Below, in pieces: positions 57,352 through 64,000 of a DNA stretch of 64,000 nucleotides. The notes beneath the pieces were generated by a model, which was given only the letters and a program-made list of their open reading frames with translations, ran no database searches and had not been told where the DNA came from. The stretch spans positions 132,286 through 196,285 of the forward strand of contig JBGSTC010000006.1 in the NCBI GenBank assembly GCA_041736705.1, read 5' to 3'. This DNA is from GWE2-51-13 sp041736705. Lineage in GTDB: Bacteria; Bacillota_I; Bacilli_A; Erysipelotrichales; Erysipelotrichaceae. Each line of letters opens with the position of its first letter. Position 1 is the stretch's first letter. The position numbers were made by a program, and so were the translations under genes.

Positions 57352-58191
57352 ATGACCATCCAATGGTTTCCCGGTCACATGACCCGGGCGAAAAGGGAAA
57401 TCGAAGAACGGTTGAAAGTGGTGGACATGGTCATCGAGTGCCGTGACAGCCGCATCCCCGAATCCTCCGTCAATCCCTTATTGAAATCGCTGACGATCAA
57501 TAAACCGCGTCTGATCATCCTGACCAAACGCGATAAGGCCGACCCCGACATCACGGCAGCCTGGATCAAGGCGCTAAGCGATGAGAATACCCAGGTCCTG
57601 GCGTTGGACCTTTTCAACGACGATGTCCGCACGAAAGTCGTCGACGGATGCAAACGCGTGATGAAACCGAAGTTCGACCGCTGGTTGGCCAAAGGGGTTC
57701 GCCCGCGCAAGATCAGAGCCATGGTGTTAGGGATCCCCAACGTCGGGAAATCGACCCTGATCAACCAACTCGGCAAGAAGAAAGTCATGGTGACCGCGGA
57801 TCGTCCGGGCGTCACGATGGCCTTGAAATGGGCGAGCGTCCACCCCGAACTGGATCTTTTGGATACGCCGGGTGTGTTGTGGCCGAAATTCGACGACAAA
57901 ACCGTGGCGATGAATTTGGCGCTGACCGGCGCCATCAAGGACGATGTCCTCCCGTTGGAAGAAGTCGCATTCACCGCCTATCATTTCCTACGGAACTTTT
58001 ATCCCGGGCGCCTGGAAAAACGCTATGAACTTGAGGTCGTGGAAGACCCGATCGTTTTCTTCAACGAACTAGCCGCAAAGCGCTCGTATTTAAAAAGCGG
58101 GGAAGCCGACCTCCAACGGTCCATGGCCACCTTGGTTCGCGAAATGCGTCAGGACGAATTCGGCGCGATCACCCTGGAGCGTCCCGTATGA
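57352..58191 (+). CDS. rbgA: Ribosome biogenesis GTPase RbgA (YlqF)
   Basis: A 279-residue GTPase needed for the last steps of 50S assembly. The G motifs are circularly permuted: G4 TKRDKADP comes first, then G1 GIPNVGKSTLINQLG and G3 DTPGVLWPKF; the C-terminal RNA-binding part has AKRSYLKSGEADLQRSMATLVREM. The N-terminus IQWFPGHMTRAKREI is diagnostic. It overlaps rnhB by 4 bases, as in B. subtilis. Confidence 0.97.
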   Translation: MTIQWFPGHMTRAKREIEERLKVVDMVIECRDSRIPESSVNPLLKSLTINKPRLIILTKRDKADPDITAAWIKALSDENTQVLALDLFNDDVRTKVVDGCKRVMKPKFDRWLAKGVRPRKIRAMVLGIPNVGKSTLINQLGKKKVMVTADRPGVTMALKWASVHPELDLLDTPGVLWPKFDDKTVAMNLALTGAIKDDVLPLEEVAFTAYHFLRNFYPGRLEKRYELEVVEDPIVFFNELAAKRSYLKSGEADLQRSMATLVREMRQDEFGAITLERPV

Positions 58192-58793
58192 TCCACGAAC
58201 TTGAAACAAGACAATGGAACTTAGGCGAACCGATCGCCGGGATCGATGAAGCGGGAAGAGGCCCTCTGTCCGGACCCTGCGTGGTCGCCTGCGTCATCCT
58301 CCCTTTGAATTATGCGCACCCCGTCATCAACGATTCCAAGCAACTGAGCGAAAAACAACGCGAAGCCTGCTACCTCGATATCCTACGGGATGCAATCCAT
58401 ATCGGCGTCATCGCCGTCAGCGAAGAAACCATCGACCGCGATAACATCTACCAAGCCACCAAGAACGCCATGATCCGATTGGCGAACAACGCCCCGGCAT
58501 CCTTGATCCTGAGCGATGCCATGCCCTTCAGCATCGAAGGGAAGGAAATCGTCGACCTCATCAAAGGCGATGCAATCAGTATTTCCATCGCCGCCGCCAG
58601 CATCGTCGCCAAAGTCACCCGCGACCGGGTCATGGTCGGCTACGACCTGTTCTATCCCGGTTATGGTTTCAGCCAACATAAAGGCTATCCGACCCCGGCC
58701 CATCTGGAAGCGATCCGTACCCACGGCATCCTTCCGATCCATCGTCAATCCTATGCCCCGATCCGCGAAATGAACCAACTCCGCCTCTTTTAG
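58188..58793 (+). CDS. rnhB: Ribonuclease HII
   Basis: A 201-residue RNase H that removes ribonucleotides from DNA. GIDEAGRGPLSGPCVVA has the first two acidic residues, NDSKQLSEKQR the family loop, LILSDAMPF the third and AAASIVAKVTRDRVM the fourth acidic region. It is translationally coupled to rbgA. The terminator begins inside its last codons. Confidence 0.96.
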   Translation: MIHELETRQWNLGEPIAGIDEAGRGPLSGPCVVACVILPLNYAHPVINDSKQLSEKQREACYLDILRDAIHIGVIAVSEETIDRDNIYQATKNAMIRLANNAPASLILSDAMPFSIEGKEIVDLIKGDAISISIAAASIVAKVTRDRVMVGYDLFYPGYGFSQHKGYPTPAHLEAIRTHGILPIHRQSYAPIREMNQLRLF

Positions 58794-58810
58794 TCGGAGT
58801 TTTCTTTTTT
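58777..58810 (+). terminator. Intrinsic terminator of rnhB
   Basis: AACTCCG and CGGAGTT pair around an 11-base loop holding the stop codon, followed by TTCTTTTTTT. Confidence 0.75.
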
Positions 58811-58838
58811 TCGGCGTATGAGGAAGGGGAGGTGTGTT

Positions 58839-59573
58839 ATGCTAAGGGAAACCTTGATCGCCTATAGTCTTAAGTATGACGGCGATCCCTACAAGATCGC
58901 CCGCGCGATCAAAGCGGATGAACCCGTCATGATCCCGTCGAAACTGCCTCAATGCGTCTGTCTGTTGGATGATACGTATCCTGCTTTATTGCGATGTCTG
59001 CGCCATCCTCCGTTTGTGCTCTATTATATCGGCGATCTACGTCTTTTCGACCAACCTTCCATCGGCATCGTCGGCAGCCGCGATGCCACAAGTGACGCGT
59101 TGCGCGTCACCGCTTCGATTTCATCCGCATTGTCTTCCCGCTACGTCGTCATCAGCGGAATGGCGCGCGGCATCGATGCGGCCGCCCATGAAGCAGCTTT
59201 GATGAATGGCAAAACCATCGCCATCCTGGGATGCGGAATCGACGCGCCCTATCCAAGCGAGAACCTCGACCTTTATCGGCGGATTTGCAGGCAGGGACTG
59301 GTCGTATCGGAATATCCCGGTAAAACCAAGCCCTTGCGCCATCATTTTCCCTATCGCAACCGCATGATCGCGCTCGCGACGAAAGGCTTGGTCGTCACGC
59401 AGGCGAAGTGCAAGAGCGGAACGATGCTGACGGTTAAGGAAGCGCTGGAACTCGGACGGGAGGTCTATTGCGTCCCATACCCTTTTAATAGTCAAGAAGG
59501 GGCGGGATGCAACCTTTTACTTCAGCAAGGGGCGACGATGTTGACAAACCTGGCTGATTTAGACATCATATAA
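58839..59573 (+). CDS. dprA: DNA processing protein DprA
   Basis: A 244-residue protein that loads RecA on incoming single-stranded DNA in transformation. The Rossmann core has IGIVGSRDATSDA, SGMARGIDAAAHEAAL, AILGCGIDAPYPSENLDLYRRI and EYPGKTKPLRHHFPYRNRMI, the DprA signature. The C-terminal winged helix is absent, as is common in Bacillota. The ATG at 58839 follows GGAGGTG. It fits with comEA and comEC for DNA uptake and precedes topA, the usual order. Confidence 0.95.
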   Translation: MLRETLIAYSLKYDGDPYKIARAIKADEPVMIPSKLPQCVCLLDDTYPALLRCLRHPPFVLYYIGDLRLFDQPSIGIVGSRDATSDALRVTASISSALSSRYVVISGMARGIDAAAHEAALMNGKTIAILGCGIDAPYPSENLDLYRRICRQGLVVSEYPGKTKPLRHHFPYRNRMIALATKGLVVTQAKCKSGTMLTVKEALELGREVYCVPYPFNSQEGAGCNLLLQQGATMLTNLADLDII

Positions 59574-59639
59574 AAAGTTAGGGTTGACAAAGGTTGTGTT
59601 CTGTTTCAAACTATAACCCGATAGTAAAGGAGTCTCGCT

Positions 59640-61649
59640 ATGAAAAAACTCGTGATTGTGGAATCACCTTCCAAATCCAAAACGATTGAGAAATACTTGG
59701 GGGCCGACTTCGAAGTCGTCTCTTCCAAGGGACATATCCGTGATCTTGCGACCCGTGGAAAAGGCGGCTTGGGGGTCGATGTGGAAAACGACTTCAAACC
59801 GACCTACACCATCAGTAAAGACAAGACCGACGTGGTCAAATCGCTCAAAGCCAAGGCAAAAAAGAGCGACGGCGTCTATCTCGCCACCGACCCCGACCGC
59901 GAAGGGGAAGCGATCTCCTGGCACTTGGCGGATGAACTCGGCTTGGATACCAATCTGGTCAACCGTGTCGTTTTCAATGAAATCACGAAGAACGCCGTCC
60001 TTGAAGCCTTCCATCAACCGCGTAAATTGGATATGGACCTCGTCCATTCCCAAGAGACGCGCCGGATCCTTGACAGGATCATCGGGTTTAAACTTTCTAA
60101 GCTCCTCTATAATAAAATCAAGTCGAAATCCGCCGGACGGGTCCAGTCGGTCGCATTGAAACTGATCGTACTGCGTGAAAAAGAAATCGCGGCGTTTAAG
60201 GCGGAAGAATACTGGACGATCCACGCCGTTTTCGAAAAGGACAGTCAGGAATTCGATGCGGTCCTTGAGAAAATCGACGGGGTGAAGGCGCATCTTGGAA
60301 ACAAAGCGGAAACGGATTTGATCCTTGAACGTCTTAACGACGGGTTCCTCATCAAATCGATCCGCAAACAAACCCGCAATAAAGACCCCAAACTGGCGTT
60401 CATCACTTCCACGCTTCAGCAAGAAGCCGCCAACAAACTGAATTTCAGCGCGAAGAAGACGATGCGTACGGCGCAGAAACTCTATGAAGGGGTTGTTTTG
60501 AAGGATGGTCAGGAAGGGATGATTACCTACATGCGTACCGATTCGACGCGTTTGAGCGGCGGGTTCGTGGAGAGCGTCAAGTCCTATATCCTCAATGAAT
60601 ACGGAAAAGAGTATGTGGGGAATTATCGCGTCAAAAACGACGAGAGTTCGCAGGACGCCCACGAAGCCATACGTCCGACCAACATCGAATATACCCCCGA
60701 GAGCGTCAAGAACTATTTGACCAGCGATGAATACAAACTCTATAAACTGATCTATGCCCGTGCCTTGGCTTCCTTGATGAGCCCAGCGGCCAGCGATGTC
60801 GTCAGCGTCACGTTGACACAGAACGGCCTGGATTTCGCCGCGACCGGATCCCATCTGAAGTTCGACGGGTATCTGAAGGCTTATGGCGAGTATGAACAGA
60901 CGAAAGAAAGAATGTTGCCGCTGTTGGATGAAGGGGAGAATCTCGACAGTAAATCGATCGAAGGGAAACAGCATTTCACCGAACCTCCGCTTCGTTACAG
61001 CGAAGCTCGATTGATCAAGGCGATGGAAGAAAAGGGCATCGGACGTCCGTCCACCTATGCGACCATCATCGATACCCTCCAGCAGCGTCTTTATGTGACC
61101 TTGGAAAAGACCGGGACCTCGAAAATGAAGTTTTTCGTGCCGACACCGCAAGGCGTTTTGACCGACGAACAACTCGAACAGCATTTCTCCACCATCATCA
61201 ACGTCGACTACACGGCCGAGATGGAAAACGAACTCGATGAAATCGCCGAGGGAAAACGGGATTCCGTACTCGCGTTGCGAACCTTCTACGATAATTTCAT
61301 CCCCTTGGTCGAGAAAGCCGATACCACGATGGAAAAGATCGCCCCTGAACTGACGGGCGACGATTGTCCGCTGTGCACGAAGCCTTTGGTTTTCCGCAAC
61401 GGTCGCTTCGGACGTTTCATTTCCTGCAGCACCTATCCGGAATGCAAATACACCGCCAAGATCCCTAGCGATAAACCCGAAGTCGAACTCACGGACAAGA
61501 TTTGTCCGGAATGCGGCAGTTTCCTGGTGAAACGCAAAAGCCGCTACGGCCGCTTCTTTTACGGCTGTTCGACCTTCCCGAAATGCAAACACATCGAAAA
61601 CATCCCCTACGTGAAGAAATCCGATCAGGAAAAAGCGGAGGAAGCATGA
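59640..61649 (+). CDS. topA: DNA topoisomerase I
   Basis: A 669-residue type IA topoisomerase that relaxes negative supercoils. TOPRIM: VIVESPSKSKTIEKYL and ATDPDREGEAISWHL; the active-site tyrosine is in GMITYMRTDSTRLS. The C-terminus has two zinc ribbons, CPLCTKPLVFRNGRFGRFISC and CPECGSFLVKRKSRYGRFFYGC, each with four cysteines. TTGACA at 59584 is 22 bases from TATAAC, so the promoter is unclear. It is coupled to trmFO by ATGA. Confidence 0.97.
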   Translation: MKKLVIVESPSKSKTIEKYLGADFEVVSSKGHIRDLATRGKGGLGVDVENDFKPTYTISKDKTDVVKSLKAKAKKSDGVYLATDPDREGEAISWHLADELGLDTNLVNRVVFNEITKNAVLEAFHQPRKLDMDLVHSQETRRILDRIIGFKLSKLLYNKIKSKSAGRVQSVALKLIVLREKEIAAFKAEEYWTIHAVFEKDSQEFDAVLEKIDGVKAHLGNKAETDLILERLNDGFLIKSIRKQTRNKDPKLAFITSTLQQEAANKLNFSAKKTMRTAQKLYEGVVLKDGQEGMITYMRTDSTRLSGGFVESVKSYILNEYGKEYVGNYRVKNDESSQDAHEAIRPTNIEYTPESVKNYLTSDEYKLYKLIYARALASLMSPAASDVVSVTLTQNGLDFAATGSHLKFDGYLKAYGEYEQTKERMLPLLDEGENLDSKSIEGKQHFTEPPLRYSEARLIKAMEEKGIGRPSTYATIIDTLQQRLYVTLEKTGTSKMKFFVPTPQGVLTDEQLEQHFSTIINVDYTAEMENELDEIAEGKRDSVLALRTFYDNFIPLVEKADTTMEKIAPELTGDDCPLCTKPLVFRNGRFGRFISCSTYPECKYTAKIPSDKPEVELTDKICPECGSFLVKRKSRYGRFFYGCSTFPKCKHIENIPYVKKSDQEKAEEA

Positions 61650-62965
61650 AACCCGTCCATGTGATCGGTGCCGGTTTAGCCGGTAGCGAAGCCGCATGGC
61701 AACTCGCGAAACGCGATATCCCGGTCATCCTGCATGAGATGCGCCCCGTCAAATCGACGCCGGCACATACGAGCGAAGATTTCGCCGAACTGGTCTGTTC
61801 CAATTCGCTGCGATCCAACAGTATCACCAACGGCGTCGGACTTCTGAAGGAAGAAATGCGCCGTTTAGGTTCCTTGATCATGGAATCCGCGGATGCGACT
61901 TCCTTACCGGCGGGTATCGCATTGGCGGTCGACCGCCACGCGTTCTCCCGCTACATTACGGAAAAGGTATCCAATCATCCTTTGATTACGGTCATCAAGG
62001 AAGAAGTGACCGAAATCCCCGATGAACCGACCATCATCGCAAGCGGTCCGCTGACTTCCGATGCCTTGGCGAGTGCGATCCAGACAATCATCCACAATGA
62101 ATCGTTGTATTTCTACGATGCGGCGGCTCCGATCATCGAAAAAGATTCGATCGACTTCAGCATCGCGTATTCAAAATCAAGATACGACGAAGGGGACGGG
62201 GATTACGTCAACTGTCCGATGACCAAAGCCGAGTTCGACGCTTTTTACGATGCGGTTCTGCGTAGCGAGAAAGTGCCGCTTCGTCAATTCGAGAAAGAAA
62301 TCTATTTCGAAGGGTGCATGCCGTTTGAAGAAATGGCGCGCAGGGGACCTCAGACATTATTGTTCGGACCGATGAAACCGGTCGGACTGGAGAAGGACGG
62401 AGTCCGTCCCTATGCGGTCGTCCAACTGCGTCAGGACGACGCCGCGGCTTCACTCTACAACATCGTGGGTTTTCAGACGCATCTGACCTGGGGTGAGCAA
62501 AAACGCATCCTACGCATGATCCCGGGCTTACAGAACGCCGAGTTCGCGCGTTTCGGCGTCATGCACCGCAACACCTATCTCAAGTCGCCAGTACTATTGA
62601 AACAAAGCTATCAATTCAAGGACAATCCGAATTGGTTCTTCGCCGGACAGATGACCGGGGTCGAAGGGTATGTGGAGTCCGCCGCCAGCGGTTTGATGGC
62701 GGGTATCAACATGGCGCATTGGCTTGTCGAAGGAAAGACCTTCGAGTTTGGCGCCACCTGCATGATCGGCGCCATGGCGCAATACATCGCGACCGCCAAC
62801 CCCGCATCCTTTCAACCGATGAACGCGAATTTTGGTATAATGGTTTTGAAAGAAAAAACAGACAAAGCCGACCGGAAAGAAGCGCTCGTCAGACAAGCAC
62901 TGAAACAGGTCGAATCGTTTGTGGAAACCGAAACCCAGTGGAACAAGAAATCGAACGCTTTCTAA
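61646..62965 (+). CDS. trmFO: Folate- and FAD-dependent tRNA-m5U54 methyltransferase
   Basis: A 439-residue flavoprotein that makes m5U54 in the T loop using methylene-THF. VHVIGAGLAGSEAAWQLAKR is the FAD loop, FAELVCSNSLRSNSITNGVGLLKEEMR the family signature with a reactive cysteine, and GVEGYVESAASGLMAGINMAHWL the C-terminal FAD segment. The ATG at 61646 overlaps the topA stop. It overlaps the xerC start. topA-trmFO-xerC is the standard order. Confidence 0.97.
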   Translation: MKPVHVIGAGLAGSEAAWQLAKRDIPVILHEMRPVKSTPAHTSEDFAELVCSNSLRSNSITNGVGLLKEEMRRLGSLIMESADATSLPAGIALAVDRHAFSRYITEKVSNHPLITVIKEEVTEIPDEPTIIASGPLTSDALASAIQTIIHNESLYFYDAAAPIIEKDSIDFSIAYSKSRYDEGDGDYVNCPMTKAEFDAFYDAVLRSEKVPLRQFEKEIYFEGCMPFEEMARRGPQTLLFGPMKPVGLEKDGVRPYAVVQLRQDDAAASLYNIVGFQTHLTWGEQKRILRMIPGLQNAEFARFGVMHRNTYLKSPVLLKQSYQFKDNPNWFFAGQMTGVEGYVESAASGLMAGINMAHWLVEGKTFEFGATCMIGAMAQYIATANPASFQPMNANFGIMVLKEKTDKADRKEALVRQALKQVESFVETETQWNKKSNAF

Positions 62966-63843
62966 CCTATATCTTAAACAAGAACACCGGATCGAGCCAT
63001 ACCGCGGATGCCTATCGCCGTGATCTGAGTCGTTTTCTGGTGTTTTTGCATGAAATCGAACTTCAAGACTGGAACCAAGTCGATAAGGCCGTCGCGAAAC
63101 GCTACATCGCCTATCTTTCCGGTGAACAGAAGACGGTGCTGAAGAGCAGCACCCTTAACCGGAATTTGTCCGGATTGAGGTCGTTCTTCAATTATCTGGT
63201 GCTCAACGGAAAAGCGGCGGCGAATCCGTTCAACCGGATCCGCGCGCCCCGGGGAGCGAAGATGCTCCCGGATTTCCTCTTGTTTGAAGAAATCGAACGC
63301 CTGTTCAGTGCGATCGACACCGCGACGCCTGAAGGGAAACGCGATCGCGCCATGCTGGAACTGATGTATGCTTCCGGTCTTCGTGTCGGCGAGACTTCGC
63401 AATTGAAAATGCAGAATGTCGATCTGAACCAACGGATTCTACGGATCAAAGGGAAAGGATCAAAGGAACGCATCGTTCCGTTTTATCCCTATGCCGGTCA
63501 ACTTCTGAAAGAATACATCAACCAGGCACGACCTTTCCTGCTGGATGGCTTGAAGAGCGATTTCGTCTTCATCAACCATACCCATAAGGCGCTCTCGCCC
63601 CGGGGAATCCAGTACCTGCTCGACAAATACGCCCTACAATCCGGTCTCAACAAGACCGTGCATCCGCATATGCTGCGCCATTCCTTCGCGACCCATCTGC
63701 TCGACAACGGCGCCGATCTGCGCATCGTGCAGGAACTCTTGGGACACGCCCACCTCAGTACGACCCAGATCTACACGCATGTCACGGTCGACCGCTTGAA
63801 AAGCGCCTATTTGAGCGCACATCCAAGGGCGAAGGATAAGTAA
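62938..63843 (+). CDS. xerC: Tyrosine recombinase XerC
   Basis: A 301-residue site-specific recombinase that resolves chromosome dimers at dif. The SAM-like N domain begins EIERFLTYILNKNTGSSHTADAYRRDL; the catalytic residues are Arg in ASGLRVGETSQL, Lys in IKGKGSKER, His-x2-Arg in HPHMLRHSFATHLL, His in LLGHAHLSTTQIYTHV and the Tyr nucleophile in that last motif. The start is most likely the GTG at 62938, within trmFO, since family alignments begin here. A terminator follows. Confidence 0.94.
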   Translation: MEQEIERFLTYILNKNTGSSHTADAYRRDLSRFLVFLHEIELQDWNQVDKAVAKRYIAYLSGEQKTVLKSSTLNRNLSGLRSFFNYLVLNGKAAANPFNRIRAPRGAKMLPDFLLFEEIERLFSAIDTATPEGKRDRAMLELMYASGLRVGETSQLKMQNVDLNQRILRIKGKGSKERIVPFYPYAGQLLKEYINQARPFLLDGLKSDFVFINHTHKALSPRGIQYLLDKYALQSGLNKTVHPHMLRHSFATHLLDNGADLRIVQELLGHAHLSTTQIYTHVTVDRLKSAYLSAHPRAKDK

Positions 63844-63927
63844 CGAGACCGAAGCAAACAAACAGGGTCAATGTTAAGAGTAAATGCACAGATTTTCAAA
63901 CTGAAGTAAAATGAATGAAGACAAACG

Positions 63928-63957
63928 AAATCATCGAAGAAATTCGGTGATTTTTTT
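63928..63957 (+). terminator. Intrinsic terminator of xerC
   Basis: AAATCATCGAA and TTCGGTGATTT pair (one T-G pair) around GAAA, followed by seven T. The 84 bases between the xerC stop and the hairpin hold no gene. Confidence 0.85.
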
Positions 63958-63985
63958 GATCGAAGGAAGGGAAAAGGACTATAAT
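63956..63985 (+). promoter_or_regulatory. Promoter of the gene beyond the right edge
   Basis: TTGATC (63956-63961), 18-base spacer, TATAAT (63980-63985). The transcript starts at the window edge. Confidence 0.7.
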
Positions 63986-64000
63986 GGAAACAGATCCAGT

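Noticed and set aside
59584..59617. TTGACA and TATAAC before topA as a promoter
   Set aside because: The spacer is 22 bases, outside the workable range; some promoter must exist but this pair is not convincing.
59664..61697. 677-codon minus-strand open frame across topA
   Set aside because: It mirrors topA codon by codon; Arg/Phe/Asp-rich composition is that of a complement frame, and topA has all its motifs.
1..64000. CRISPR array, prophage, IS element, tRNA or rRNA genes
   Set aside because: No spaced direct repeats, transposase, phage genes or clover-leaf/TTCRA patterns were seen; tRNA-like TGGTACC strings belong to T-box cores.

Overview
The window reads as a densely packed chromosome segment of a low- to mid-GC Bacillota (Firmicutes), probably a deep lineage in or near Bacilli (Erysipelotrichales / Izemoplasmatales / Acholeplasmatales-like); the taxon is inference. 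In support: SigA-type promoters, T-box leaders on trpS, alaS and tyrS, Bacillus-type genes (spx, ezrA, ccpA, rbgA, ireB, a YtxG-like gene) and gene order that copies several separate Bacillus subtilis neighbourhoods. TGA is a normal stop codon. murC, mltG, a MurJ/YtgP-like flippase and ezrA argue for a walled cell that divides with an FtsZ ring. comEA, comEC and dprA argue for DNA uptake. No sporulation gene was seen, and the slots that hold gpr and spoIIP in B. subtilis (rpsT to lepA) hold fmt and an ECF S component.

Layout. 1-6300 (minus): a MarR-controlled heterodimeric ABC multidrug exporter (left gene cut by the window edge) and a DUF1648 / ABC ATPase / ABC-2 permease operon. 6300-10950 (minus): mnmA, a CPBP protease, recD2, and a separate Spx-like regulator. 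10950-20150 (plus, one minus gene): trpS with T-box, a zinc-ribbon membrane protein, an ohrR-glutathione peroxidase operon, alaS with T-box, ireB-ruvX-yrzB-mltG-udk and greA. 20150-26350: comEA-comEC-holA, then sdaA, a GNAT, a nucleotidyltransferase-fold protein and a cupin. 26350-32250: rpsT (minus), fmt, ECF S component, lepA, a MazG-like protein, hemW and a minus-strand dehydrogenase. 32300-42850: rpsO, pnp, an M20 dipeptidase, trmB, an M42 peptidase, a lipoprotein, an unrecognised disordered protein, murC, ytxG/ytxH-like genes and ccpA. 42850-48000: tyrS with T-box, small membrane and lipoproteins, a flippase and rsuA. 48000-52940: rpsD (minus, with leader), ezrA, nifZ-type cysteine desulfurase, thiI. 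52940-64000: ffh, rpsP-khpA-rimM-trmD, rplS, lepB, rbgA, rnhB, dprA, topA, trmFO, xerC.

Together the genes are mainly translation, tRNA modification, envelope growth and division, and DNA maintenance. There is no prophage, IS element, CRISPR array, rRNA or tRNA gene that I can see. The less ordinary parts are regulatory or small: a perfect operator at ohrR-gpx, a hairpin enclosing the comEA start codon, an inverted repeat on the ytxG promoter, divergent promoters sharing a -35 site, a widespread extended -10 element, and two uncharacterised repeat proteins flanking murC.
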